A stretch of 64,000 nucleotides of DNA from Novosphingobium subterraneum (GCF_000807925.1 NZ_JRVC01000021.1:1-64000); one strand, 5' to 3'; positions 25,286 to 33,909 are shown, counted from the stretch's first letter. Notes: generated by a model from the sequence alone, not told the origin. Numbers and translations are program-made.

Positions 25286-26833
25286 ATGCGATCAAGATCA
25301 TCATTGCCGTTTCGAGCGGCCCCGCTCCGGGTCGAAGACCCGCCCAGTCACGGCACCCTTCTCACCACATTCCTCTCCTCTCAGTCGCTCGACGAGAAGT
25401 CAGGCTGTGCGGTTCTGTTTGGCGCGGCGGTCCGCCATTTCCTGCATTGGCTGGGCCTGCATAGGATCGCCATCCGCACGATTGACGATCGGGCTGTCCG
25501 GCGGTTCGAAAAGCATGGGTGCCGGTGCCACCGGTATTCGGCGCAGCAAGCGCACTACAAGGCTGACCAAGCAGCAAGGGTCAGGCGCTTCGTCCGGTTC
25601 CTGGAAGATCAAGGCTACGTCGAAGTCGACGACGGGATCGACGATCTGCCACGGCACCTCGCCGACTATTCCGATGCGATCGATCGCCTGCAACTTGCCG
25701 AGGGACCGGCACAGGCCTATCGGTCCGAGGCCGAGCATTTCGTGGCCTGGCTTCGCATGGCGCGGCGCCAATGGATCGATATCGATGACACGATCATCGA
25801 CCACTATGCAGCGCATGATTGCCGATGCCCGGTCTGGCGCAAGCGGGGCAAGTTGGTCGCAACGGGCACCAAGCGGCGGCGGCGATGCGCACGGCACTTC
25901 GTCGAGTTCCTGCGAGGCCGGGGCGCCATCCCATTGGTTGAACCGGTGGCGGACGATGACCCGCACATGTCGGCTTACTTGGCATGGCTCAAGCAACACC
26001 GCGGCGCCACGGACGAGACGATCCGGCGCTACCGGACCGATATCAGACGGCTCATGCCAATGCTGGGCGAGCCTTCGCAATGGGATGCCGCCGGACTCAG
26101 GAGCGCATTCCAACGACGAAGCAAGGAGACGCCGGGGTCGGCATCGCTGCTCGTCACGATAATGAGGAGCTACATCCGGTTTCTGGTCGTGCGTGGCGAG
26201 TGCCGGCCGGCATTGTTGCATGCAGTTCCATCAGTACAGCGCTACCGCCTTTCGACGCTGCCGCGCCACGTCGACCCGGCAACGATCGAGAGGATCATTG
26301 CGGCCTGTCCGACAGATCGTCCGGTGGAAGTCCGGGACAAGGCCATCATTCTCCTGCTCGCCAGGCTCGGCCTGCGGGCTGCCGATATTCAGAACATGCG
26401 TCTCGACGACATCGACTGGCGATCCGGCCACCTGACGGTCAAGGGCAAGACGCGTCGACCGGACCGCCTGCCATTGCCGCAGGATGTTGGCGACGCGATC
26501 CTGGCATATCTTGCGGCAGCCCGCCCGAAGGCCGCCGAAGAGCATCTGTTCCTGCGTGCACAAGCACCGTTTCGGCCATTCCGCTCGTCCGCTGAGATAG
26601 CGGGCATCGTCGCTCGTACGCGCGACCGCGGTGGGATCGAAGGAGTGCCGACCGGGTCGCACATATTCCGGCATTCGCTTGCCACCAACCTGCTGCGCGC
26701 GGGCGCAGGCCTGGAGTCCGTCGGGACCATCCTGCGTCACAGCTCGCCCGAGACCACTGCCATCTACGCCAAGGTCGATCTGCCGATGCTCATGAAGATC
26801 GCGCAGCCCTGGCCGGGAGAACAGTCATGCTGA
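25286..26833 (+). CDS. Tyrosine recombinase, RIT first gene
   Basis: A 515-residue tyrosine recombinase. An N-terminal extension with a cysteine/histidine-rich patch (HGCRCHRYSAQQ, HDCRCPVWRKRG) comes before a SAM-like core-binding domain and the catalytic domain: LLARLGLRAADIQNMRLDDID has the first Arg, SHIFRHSLATNLLRAG the His-x-x-Arg, and LRHSSPETTAIYAKV the nucleophile Tyr. It overlaps the second recombinase by 7 bases. In RIT elements the three recombinases act together. The ATG at 25286 has GAAGGA upstream. Confidence 0.85.
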   Translation: MRSRSSLPFRAAPLRVEDPPSHGTLLTTFLSSQSLDEKSGCAVLFGAAVRHFLHWLGLHRIAIRTIDDRAVRRFEKHGCRCHRYSAQQAHYKADQAARVRRFVRFLEDQGYVEVDDGIDDLPRHLADYSDAIDRLQLAEGPAQAYRSEAEHFVAWLRMARRQWIDIDDTIIDHYAAHDCRCPVWRKRGKLVATGTKRRRRCARHFVEFLRGRGAIPLVEPVADDDPHMSAYLAWLKQHRGATDETIRRYRTDIRRLMPMLGEPSQWDAAGLRSAFQRRSKETPGSASLLVTIMRSYIRFLVVRGECRPALLHAVPSVQRYRLSTLPRHVDPATIERIIAACPTDRPVEVRDKAIILLLARLGLRAADIQNMRLDDIDWRSGHLTVKGKTRRPDRLPLPQDVGDAILAYLAAARPKAAEEHLFLRAQAPFRPFRSSAEIAGIVARTRDRGGIEGVPTGSHIFRHSLATNLLRAGAGLESVGTILRHSSPETTAIYAKVDLPMLMKIAQPWPGEQSC

Positions 26834-27741
26834 ACATCCACATTTCCAGATACGTGGCGCTGCATCGCAGCCTCGGGCTGAAGTTCTCTGAACAGGAACG
26901 CATGCTGCGCCTGTACGCCGCCTACGCCGGGGGTTTCGGCGATCGGCACACTCAGGTCCAGCGCATCTACGACTGGTGCCATACGTCGAGCTCACAATAT
27001 GTGGCCCGCCGGAGGTTCGACACCGCACGTAACTTCAGCCTTTTCGCTCACGCCGAAGATTCAGGCCACGAAGTTCCGCCTGCCGGCGTCTTCGGTCGGG
27101 GCAAGCGGCCACGCCCGACGCCGACCATCATTGAGCCGGACCAGGTGCGGGCGATCATGACTGCTGCATTGGACGTTCCACCCCAAGGCACGATCAGCCC
27201 ACACACGTACCATTACCTGTTCGGGCTGCTGGCGGCGACAGGTCTCCGGATTTCCGAGGCCCTCGCATTACAATGCAAAGATCTGGTCGAGGATGGCCTG
27301 ATCGTCCGCAACGGCAAGTTTGGCAAGCAGCGGCTGATTGCCTTGCAGCCATCGACGCGCCAAGCACTCGAAGCCTATCTCGCCCTCCGCGAGAAGCACG
27401 CGGCCAGGGGCAACGACCTGTTCGTCACTATCCGGGGACGGGCACCGCACAAGGTGCGCGCCCACGTCGTGTTCGTCAGATTGGCCCGGCAGCTCGGATA
27501 TCGTGGACCAACCGGTACGGCGGGCATGCGACTCCACGATCTGCGGCACACCTTCGCTGTCCGTTCCCTTGAGTCCTGCCCACCTGACAGGGAGGCCATC
27601 GCTCACCACATGGCCGGTCTCAGTGTCTATCTGGGGCACGCGTCGGTCGCCAACACGTACTGGTATCTCGAGGCCACTCCGGTGCTGCTGCGCGACATTG
27701 CGGCTGCGAGCGAGCAGCTTTACCGGGGAGAGGCGGCATGA
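26827..27741 (+). CDS. Tyrosine recombinase, RIT second gene
   Basis: A 304-residue tyrosine recombinase. LAATGLRISEALALQCKDL holds the first Arg, RLHDLRHTFAVRSLES the His-x-x-Arg, and VYLGHASVANTYWYLEATP the last His and Tyr. All catalytic residues look intact. It overlaps its neighbours on both sides (7 bases and ATGA), the coupled layout of RIT elements. Confidence 0.85.
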   Translation: MLNIHISRYVALHRSLGLKFSEQERMLRLYAAYAGGFGDRHTQVQRIYDWCHTSSSQYVARRRFDTARNFSLFAHAEDSGHEVPPAGVFGRGKRPRPTPTIIEPDQVRAIMTAALDVPPQGTISPHTYHYLFGLLAATGLRISEALALQCKDLVEDGLIVRNGKFGKQRLIALQPSTRQALEAYLALREKHAARGNDLFVTIRGRAPHKVRAHVVFVRLARQLGYRGPTGTAGMRLHDLRHTFAVRSLESCPPDREAIAHHMAGLSVYLGHASVANTYWYLEATPVLLRDIAAASEQLYRGEAA

Positions 27742-27957
27742 CGGCGCTCGCTCCGCATCTCTCGGCATACCTGCGTGAGCATCTGCCACGCGAACGTGCT
27801 GTCAGCCCGCACACAGTGAAGACTTATGCCAACTGCTTCGTCCTCCTCGTTCAGTTCGCTGCCGATCGGCTGAAGCGTCGGCCGACCGATCTTGAGATCG
27901 AGGATCTCGGCCCCGACATGATCATGGCTTTCCTGGACCATGTCGAGACCGGGCGCG
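27738..27957 (+). pseudogene. Tyrosine recombinase, RIT third gene, truncated
   Basis: Only about the first 73 codons remain: the SAM-like core-binding domain start (LPRERAVSPHTVKTYANCFVLLVQFA, LEIEDLGPDMIMAFLDHVETGRG). From about 27957 the frame runs into antisense methyltransferase sequence and stops at 28007. The catalytic domain is gone, so the trio can no longer be complete. Confidence 0.8.
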
Positions 27958-28519
27958 GCAGCTGTGTGCGGAGCAGCGCGGCAATCTTGGCGCCGTCGTG
28001 GCGATAGACTGAAGAGCCCGGAAATAGGCCTTCGAGCAGCTCAGCGCGGGTAGGTTCGAGTTCGTTGAGAAGGAACTGCTTCACCGCGCCTCTTGCCAGC
28101 GCAGCGATGATCCCGGTGCCGGCGCTCGGTTCGAGGAAGATATCTTCGGACCCGAGGCGCGCGAGATGGACGGCAAGGCACGCCAGCGCCGGCGGGGTAG
28201 AAAACTGCTGGAAAGCGATCTGGTCTTCGCTGCGCACCGTGTGGGTCGGTAATTCCCGAGCAAGCGCCTCGAGCGTGCCGATGGCAGCACCGGCGTCCAT
28301 TCGGCCGACCAGTTCCGGAATTGCCATGGCCAGCGCCACCTCAAGCGCCTCGAAACTCTCGCGCTGGGTCCAGGCTCCCGCAGCATCGTTGCCGCCCGAG
28401 CTCTCGGTCATGGCCTCCGTGAGAGCCGCTCGATCGATGGGAATGGCGAGCAGGAGCTTGGCAGCAAGCGTTCGCGCAGCGCCGAGAATGGCGCTGCTGC
28501 CTGAGATCGTAGCGGTCAT
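27957..28519 (-). pseudogene. Strawberry-notch methyltransferase, N-terminal fragment
   Basis: About 187 residues of the N-terminal part of a methyltransferase-helicase fusion. IAFQQFSTPPALACLAVHLARL followed by IFLEPSAGTGIIAALARG is the start of an N6-adenine-type methyltransferase with its SAM-binding motif. The catalytic NPPF-type motif would come next but has been removed at the junction with the RIT element. The ATG at 28519 follows a GGAG-type ribosome site. Copy 4 of the polypurine repeat lies 55 bases upstream. Confidence 0.8.
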
Positions 28520-28573
28520 GGAGGTCTCCGGGAGAATTGTGAGGTCTGCTGCCGACCGGCGGCACATCCCCTG

Positions 28574-28590
28574 CAGCCCCCCTCCCCTCA
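28574..28590 (-). repeat. Polypurine leader repeat, copy 4
   Basis: Minus strand reads TGAGGGGAGGGGGGCTG; the TGA is the stop codon of the toprim gene. A looser relative lies at 29443-29460, before the toprim start. Confidence 0.65.
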
Positions 28591-29430
28591 GCGCTTCAGG
28601 AGCTGCGCCCAGTCGTTCATGCGTCCCGGTGGCCACTCGGTGTTGATCGCAAGGCCCGGTCGGGCCAATGCTTGCCGCGCACGGGCTTCGGCGCGGCGGC
28701 CTTCAGGGTCGTTGTCAGCAAGCAGGAACACGCGCTCAACGCTGGCCGGGATCTCGACCTGGTGGAAGCGCTTGGCGCCCATGGTGGCCCATGCCTGGAT
28801 GCCGGTCAGTGAGGTGTATGCCGCGGCAGTCTCGAAGCCCTCGCAGAGGCCAATCGTTTTGCCCGGTGGTCCGTTGGTCCAGGCAGCGCCGATCGCTCGC
28901 CCGAGGACGAGCTTCTCGGTGTAGTGGGCCGTCGTTGGATCGAGGAATATCCGCTGGATCGCGACGATCTCGCCCGCCTTGCGCATCGCGACCAGCAAGG
29001 CTGGCTCAAACTGAACGAGCCTCCCCTGCCCTTTCGGACAGCGCGGATGAAATCGCAGGTCTTCAAGCGGTGCCCAGACGTTGCGGACTTCGCGGACATA
29101 GCGCTCGGCCAGCGTGCCCTCGATCTGACGAGCTGCCTGCCAAATCGCAAGAAAGGCTGATGGCTGGTGAGCCTGTCTGCCAACTACCTCAGCGGGGCCA
29201 ACGCTTGGCAGGTCGGCGATCCTGCGAAGCGCTCGAAGAACATCGGTAGCATCACAACCGGCATGGCAGGTCACGAGGATGCTGCGATCGCCTTGCCTGA
29301 TCGCCAGTGACGGCGTTCGGTCTGCATGGGACGGGCAACGACACATCGCGGTGTTGCCCGTCCACTTGCCACCTAGGCGGGCGACGAGGGTTCGGAGATC
29401 CGATGTAGGGTGATTGCTGATGAGGGGCAT
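28588..29430 (-). CDS. Toprim-domain protein with CHC2-like zinc finger
   Basis: A 280-residue primase-like protein. The N-terminus holds a zinc finger (CRCPSHADRTPSLAIRQGDRSILVTCHAGCDATDVLRAL) as in bacterial primases. The C-terminal half is a toprim fold: IGLCEGFETAAAYTSLTG carries the catalytic Glu and RVFLLADNDPEGRRAE the Asp-x-Asp. It lacks a primase polymerisation core, so it may act in plasmid DNA processing rather than priming on its own. It precedes the strawberry-notch gene on the same strand, a pairing common on alphaproteobacterial plasmids. Confidence 0.8.
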   Translation of the reverse strand: MPLISNHPTSDLRTLVARLGGKWTGNTAMCRCPSHADRTPSLAIRQGDRSILVTCHAGCDATDVLRALRRIADLPSVGPAEVVGRQAHQPSAFLAIWQAARQIEGTLAERYVREVRNVWAPLEDLRFHPRCPKGQGRLVQFEPALLVAMRKAGEIVAIQRIFLDPTTAHYTEKLVLGRAIGAAWTNGPPGKTIGLCEGFETAAAYTSLTGIQAWATMGAKRFHQVEIPASVERVFLLADNDPEGRRAEARARQALARPGLAINTEWPPGRMNDWAQLLKR

Positions 29431-29491
29431 AACCGCCCAGCTCAGCCCTACTCCCCTCCCCCGACGCGAATCAGCCGTCGGCGATGTGCTC

Positions 29492-29506
29492 GGAAATCAT
29501 CGGTCA
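29492..29506. repeat. Iteron overlapping the repA stop codon
   Basis: GGAAATCATCGGTCA is a one-base variant of the origin motif GGAGATCATCGGTCA at 31266. Its last three bases are the repA stop codon on the minus strand. Confidence 0.55.
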
Positions 29507-30808
29507 GTTTGCGCCTGCCTGAGCGCGCCGGTCAGCATATTTGATAACGAAGGCCTCCCAGACCCTGAGCCACTCGGCATCAGTGCGCGCTTGCTTGATG
29601 CCAGGGAAGCCCGCACGAAAAGCGTTTGCCATGGTATCAACACACCACGGCTTACCTTTATCGAGACCGATCGCCCGAAACTTCGTCTCTCGGTCGCCGT
29701 ATGTCAGGCTACCGCCCGGAAAATGCTGCAGAGGTTCGGTGGTCTTCGTTTCGCGAAGGGGCGTGCGAGCCATCTTCGGGACCGATGATCTCGGTGCGGT
29801 TTCCAACGCTGGTGCACCAATGACACGCAGGTGCGGACCGACGAGCTTTCGCTCCAATGGGGCTGGCGAAGGTCGCAACACCACCTTGCGACCGCTGAAA
29901 TCGACATCTGCGTTGGGATACACCGCCGAAACCAACTGCATGGTCTCTCGCACGGTTTGCCGGAAACGCTTGCTGTCGGCGTCATTGCCCAAGTGCTTGG
30001 CCAGTTGATCCCAGGAGATTACTTGCCCCCGGTCACTGCCGATCCGTGGCAGTCGATACGCAAGGTAGGTATAGAGGTCGAGCGCAGTTGGGGTGCCCTT
30101 GAGCTCTCGAATAGCGACCTCGTTAAGCGGTACGGCATGATCAAGCAGGTGGCTGTAGAATGCCTCTGACATCCGAATTTCACGCGCAAATGCGCCGTTT
30201 TTCTCAAGCGATCCGGCGTACTCGTTGGAAATCTTCACATCCCGAACAGCGAATGCGTTGTCCCCACCCTCGTTACCCTCCCAGCGGATTTGCCATTCGC
30301 AGGCAAGCAGCCGGTCCACCTGCTCCCTCATCAAATTGGCGGTACCGCGAGGTCCATAGGAAACTGTCTGATAGCCAAGACGGCGCATCCACTCAGTGAA
30401 ATTGCGACCCAAGTAGACGTCGCGCGAACGCTTCGTGACTGCTTGCGACAGCAGATAGATCAGCGCGACGCGCGGATAGGCCCCATACGGTACTCCGAGG
30501 CTTCGAAGTGTCGGCTTGCCATCGACGGTTTGCAATATGGGCCTGGGGTTGATCGCCAGCGCATACTTTCCGTCTTCGCGAAGGATGGGTTGCGTATCAT
30601 CCTTCGGCCGCTTCGTGGGCAGGGACATCGCGCAAAGCGCTGAATGCAGAAATGCCGGTACGGGCTCTTCATCCTGAACCCTGAGAAACGCATCCATGGT
30701 CAGCTGAGTGCCGGCAGACTGCGCTAGTGACCTGACTCGCTCTTCACCACCGCCTAGCATTGCTAGAGCGTATTGATGTCCGATTGGACGCAGTGTGTCT
30801 CCGCTCAT
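29504..30808 (-). CDS. repA: Plasmid replication initiator RepA
   Basis: A 434-residue initiator of the RPA (plasmid-encoded RepA) family typical of sphingomonad plasmids. The conserved core includes LPTKRPKDDTQPILREDGKYAL, GVPYGAYPRVALIYLLSQAV, LGRNFTEWMRRLGYQTV and GTPTALDLYTYLAYRL, and a winged-helix region follows (ISWDQLAKHLGNDADSKRFRQTV). It should bind the iterons in the next 500 bases. One iteron lies inside its own coding region (29781-29802) and another overlaps its stop codon (29492-29506). AAGGGA precedes the ATG at 30808. It is transcribed away from parA. Confidence 0.88.
   Translation of the reverse strand: MSGDTLRPIGHQYALAMLGGGEERVRSLAQSAGTQLTMDAFLRVQDEEPVPAFLHSALCAMSLPTKRPKDDTQPILREDGKYALAINPRPILQTVDGKPTLRSLGVPYGAYPRVALIYLLSQAVTKRSRDVYLGRNFTEWMRRLGYQTVSYGPRGTANLMREQVDRLLACEWQIRWEGNEGGDNAFAVRDVKISNEYAGSLEKNGAFAREIRMSEAFYSHLLDHAVPLNEVAIRELKGTPTALDLYTYLAYRLPRIGSDRGQVISWDQLAKHLGNDADSKRFRQTVRETMQLVSAVYPNADVDFSGRKVVLRPSPAPLERKLVGPHLRVIGAPALETAPRSSVPKMARTPLRETKTTEPLQHFPGGSLTYGDRETKFRAIGLDKGKPWCVDTMANAFRAGFPGIKQARTDAEWLRVWEAFVIKYADRRAQAGAN
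29778..29803. repeat. Iteron inside repA
   Basis: The core CCGATGATCTCGG and its GCGGTTT flank match the origin copy at 30929-30950 and the distant copy at 3858. In RepA it encodes PRSSVPK in a linker-like region. Confidence 0.65.
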
Positions 30809-31361
30809 TGAACCGTCCCTTCCCGACTCATTGGAGCCCCGGGTTGGTCGTTAATCAACAGGTTTGATCTTCGAAAGCAAGGCCATTGGCAGTTTTGACG
30901 GATTTCCGGGCCTGAAACCTCCAAACACGCCGATGATCTCGGAGCGGTTTGTTGGCGCACAACAAAATCCAATGACCAAAATTCAAAAACGATTCGCAAA
31001 TCGGATTTTCTTAGGAGATTCCTTTAGTAGGTATGGGCTCCGAGATCATCGGTCTCAAGAGAACCGAGATCATCGCTTAAATGCACTGAATTCATCGGTT
31101 TGCACCGAGATCATCGGTGATTGTCCACAGGGGGCCAAACTAGGCACACACGTCCTTGTGCGACCGCCGATGCGCGTCACAAGATTGAACTCCCTGCTCC
31201 CTGGCGACCAGTGACTTTTCGATCCGTCCTACCCCTCTGATTCGGCGCTAGCCTGAAAAGAGCACGGAGATCATCGGTCACTTTGTAAGATTGGTGGCCA
31301 AAGTTTGCTCAAAACTGCCAAGAGTGCTAATTCGCCCGCTCAATCTCACAAAGCGGTGACC
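30809..31361. other. Replication origin region (oriV) with iterons
   Basis: The gap between divergent repA and parA carries repeated copies of CCGAGATCATCGGT: one in the repA direction (30929-30950) and, in the other direction, 31040-31053, 31063-31075, a loose copy at 31088-31100, 31104-31118 and 31266-31279. An AT-rich stretch (about 30950-31030) lies between the first two and could open. A DnaA-box-like site follows the main cluster. This is the layout of an iteron-controlled origin. Confidence 0.8.
31121..31129 (+). promoter_or_regulatory. DnaA-box-like site
   Basis: TTGTCCACA differs at one base from the DnaA consensus TTATCCACA and follows the last clustered iteron by two bases. Confidence 0.5.
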
Positions 31362-32567
31362 ATGGCCAGCGAAGCAGCGCTCGACGCACAAACCGATGAA
31401 CTCCTGGAAGACGGCTTGGGGACCTTACATCGAAAGGCCCTCACCATCCTTAAGCGTATTCGCGATGGAGCCCTGGATCCGGAGACCGGCCAAAAGGTCG
31501 GGCCGTGCTACTCAATCTCGAAGGCGGCCGCGCTCGTCGGCCGAACTGCCTCTGCAATCCGTGAGGCCGAGCGCGATGGGCGACTGCCGCAACGCGATCG
31601 AACTGCGTCCGGCCATCGGGTCCAGTACACCTTGGAAGAGCTCGATCAAATGCGCGCCGTTTTCGGAACTCGCCCCTGGCGAGAACCAACCGACACGCCC
31701 GCGGTTATCTCCGTGTCCAATTTCAAAGGTGGTGTTGGGAAATCGACAGTCGCGCTGCATCTCGCTCAGCATTTCGCCATTCACGGTTACCGCGTTCTGT
31801 TCATCGACTGCGACAGCCAAGCCAGCTCGACGATGATGTTCGGATATCGGCCCGACGTGGATCTGACCGAAGACGACACTCTCTACGGGCATTTTCATAA
31901 TCCCGAACTCCTCGGGGTGCGGTCCATCATCCGCAAGACTCACTTCTTTGGCCTCGACCTGATCCCAGCCAACCTCAAACTCTACAATCTCGAATACGAG
32001 ATCGCGGGCTACCTGGCGCAGAATCAGAACTTCGACATCATCGATCTGATCGCCGAAGCTATCGATACGGTGGTCGACGACTATGACGTCGTTGTCATGG
32101 ATCCGCCGCCGGCTCTCGGCATGGTCTCCATGGCGGTACTTCAAGCAGCCAATGCGATGGTCATTCCCGTACCGCCGAGTGTGATCGACTTCGCGTCTAC
32201 CGTGTCCTTTATCGACATGGCTCGCACCACGATGAAGCAGCTTGAGCAAATCGCGGGCAGGGTGAAGCCAGCTTACAACTTCATCCGCCTGGTTGGGAGC
32301 AGAGTGGATGAAAGCAAGTCTATGCACCGGGAAATCCTGTCGATGATGCGGCAGGTCTTTGGCGGTTCAATGGCGACATCTGTTCTGAAAACCAGCGCGG
32401 AAATCGACAACGCCAGCTCACGCATGAAGACCGTTTTTGAGCTCGACAGGCCAGTGACCTCGCATGAAGTTCACAACCGTTGCATGAAGCATCTGAGCGA
32501 CGTCTGCAGAGAGATTGAGACTGACGTCCTGCGCACTTGGGCGAGCAGGGCAGGGGAGGCGGTTTAG
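31362..32567 (+). CDS. parA: Partition ATPase ParA
   Basis: A 401-residue type Ia partition ATPase. The N-terminal 110 residues include a helix-turn-helix (YSISKAAALVGRTASAIREAERDGRLP), as in ParA proteins that repress their own operon. The deviant Walker A box is FKGGVGKST, followed by IDCDSQASSTMMFGY (A') and YDVVVMDPPPALGM (Walker B). It uses ATP to move plasmid copies apart together with ParB. The ATG at 31362 is chosen; a TTG at 31305 would add 19 residues. parB follows after 230 bases that hold three parS-like sites. Confidence 0.88.
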   Translation: MASEAALDAQTDELLEDGLGTLHRKALTILKRIRDGALDPETGQKVGPCYSISKAAALVGRTASAIREAERDGRLPQRDRTASGHRVQYTLEELDQMRAVFGTRPWREPTDTPAVISVSNFKGGVGKSTVALHLAQHFAIHGYRVLFIDCDSQASSTMMFGYRPDVDLTEDDTLYGHFHNPELLGVRSIIRKTHFFGLDLIPANLKLYNLEYEIAGYLAQNQNFDIIDLIAEAIDTVVDDYDVVVMDPPPALGMVSMAVLQAANAMVIPVPPSVIDFASTVSFIDMARTTMKQLEQIAGRVKPAYNFIRLVGSRVDESKSMHREILSMMRQVFGGSMATSVLKTSAEIDNASSRMKTVFELDRPVTSHEVHNRCMKHLSDVCREIETDVLRTWASRAGEAV

Positions 32568-32572
32568 TCAAA

Positions 32573-32588
32573 GTTGCCACGTGGCAAC
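32573..32588. promoter_or_regulatory. parS-like palindrome 1
   Basis: GTTGCCACGTGGCAAC, a perfect 16-base palindrome, five bases past the parA stop. Confidence 0.8.
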
Positions 32589-32685
32589 TCGGGCATAAAA
32601 CCGCATATTATCAACGTCATGTCAGTGAAATTTGATTGGTTGGTATGAGGCTTGAGGCGTGGGATTGAGGCAGTTTCTTGGGAAT

Positions 32686-32701
32686 GTTGCCACGTGGCAA
32701 C
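32686..32701. promoter_or_regulatory. parS-like palindrome 2
   Basis: Second exact copy of GTTGCCACGTGGCAAC. Confidence 0.8.
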
Positions 32702-32741
32702 TTACCAAATCTGGCGGCCTCACAGCGGCTCATGGAGGGCA

Positions 32742-32757
32742 GTTGCCACGTGGCAAC
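32742..32757. promoter_or_regulatory. parS-like palindrome 3
   Basis: Third exact copy, 41 bases before the parB start. The CACGTG centre is shared with the chromosomal parS consensus. Confidence 0.8.
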
Positions 32758-32798
32758 TATGCCTCCGGCGAATAAAGAAGAGAGGTTCGGGATACGAT

Positions 32799-33782
32799 AT
32801 GGCCAAGGGAAATCGGGGCTTCGGAAGCAGCCTGACGGAAGGGCTGGATGACGATATCGAGGTTGGCGCGCCGGCTCCCTCCGAAAGCATTATGGCAAGC
32901 CGCAGTCAGAGTTTGGCAAGGATCGCGGCAGGCAAAGTCGTGACCGACCGGACGGAGTGGGTTGATCCCGCGCGCTGCCGACCTTGGCGCCTTCATAACC
33001 GCGACCTCGACCATCTTTCCGAAGATAGCTGCCGCGATCTAATCGACGCATTTCTCTCCGCTAAGAAGCAGCGAATCCCGGCAATCGTCCGTCGCCTCAA
33101 GGACGACCCTGATCACGACTTCGAGATCATTGCGGGCGTTCGTCGTTGGTGGACGGTTCAGTGGCTGCGTACCCACCACCATCCCGAATTCGAATATCTC
33201 GTAACGATCCAGAACGTCTCCGACGAAGAGGCATTTCGGGTTTCCGACATTGAGAATAGGTCTCGGAAGGATATCTCCGACTGGGAGCGCGCGAAGGAAT
33301 ATTCCCGCGCGCTCGACGAGTTTTACAACTCAAACCAAAGTGAGATGGCCGAGCATCTGAAGATATCGAAGTCGTGGCTCAGCCGCCTGCTGGACGTGGC
33401 GCGGCTACCATCAGAGATCGTTGCTGCTTTCCCGGACACCCATGGCATTACCGTGCGGGTGGCGCGAGACATCAAGCCACTGACTTCTGACAGGCGCGCA
33501 CTGGATCTCATGATCGCCGAAAGCCGTGCGATCGTGGCTGAGCGCGATGATCTTGGAACTGCGCTTCCCGCTCCAGAGATTGCGAAGCGCCTCATCCGCG
33601 CAACGGTCGCTCCAGTGAAGTCATCGAACTCCGATGCCGAAGTGAGGGGGGCGAATGGCAAGGTGATCTTGCGCTATGCGCATTCGGCGAGGGGAGGGCA
33701 CACGTTCAAGGTTCCTGCTCGAAGCGGTGCATCAACGGCTGAGGTTCTGAAGGCGATCGAGTCCGTCTTGCAGAAAAGCTGA
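32799..33782 (+). CDS. parB: Partition protein ParB
   Basis: A 327-residue centromere-binding protein. The CTPase/ParB-nuclease domain spans about residues 55-155, with DLIDAFLSAKKQRIPAIVRRL, DFEIIAGVRRWWTVQWL (GxRR box) and FRVSDIENRSRKDISDWERAKEY (ENRSRxDIS motif). The helix-turn-helix is at about 180-200 (QSEMAEHLKISKSWLSRLLDVARLP). The C-terminus is a probable dimer domain. The ATG at 32799 follows GAAGAGAGG; an upstream TTG frame would run through the parS sites and is not used. It should load on the three palindromes upstream. Confidence 0.88.
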   Translation: MAKGNRGFGSSLTEGLDDDIEVGAPAPSESIMASRSQSLARIAAGKVVTDRTEWVDPARCRPWRLHNRDLDHLSEDSCRDLIDAFLSAKKQRIPAIVRRLKDDPDHDFEIIAGVRRWWTVQWLRTHHHPEFEYLVTIQNVSDEEAFRVSDIENRSRKDISDWERAKEYSRALDEFYNSNQSEMAEHLKISKSWLSRLLDVARLPSEIVAAFPDTHGITVRVARDIKPLTSDRRALDLMIAESRAIVAERDDLGTALPAPEIAKRLIRATVAPVKSSNSDAEVRGANGKVILRYAHSARGGHTFKVPARSGASTAEVLKAIESVLQKS

Positions 33783-33909
33783 TCCAAATGCCCATCCTGA
33801 CCGCTTGGGGGCGGTGCCCGAGATAAATCGCCTGCGTGAATCACTGAGACTCGACTGATTCAAAATTCCCGTTGGATTGCATGAATCCTCGTGCGGCATT
33901 TATGCGCGC

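Larger units (their letters stand above)
25230..27957 (+). mobile_element. RIT (recombinase-in-trio) element, 3' truncated
   Basis: Three overlapping tyrosine recombinase genes in one direction define the element. It splits the strawberry-notch gene. Its third recombinase is cut off near 27957, where the sequence turns into the antisense of the methyltransferase fragment, so the right end was lost with the middle of the host gene. Left limit approximate. Confidence 0.75.
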
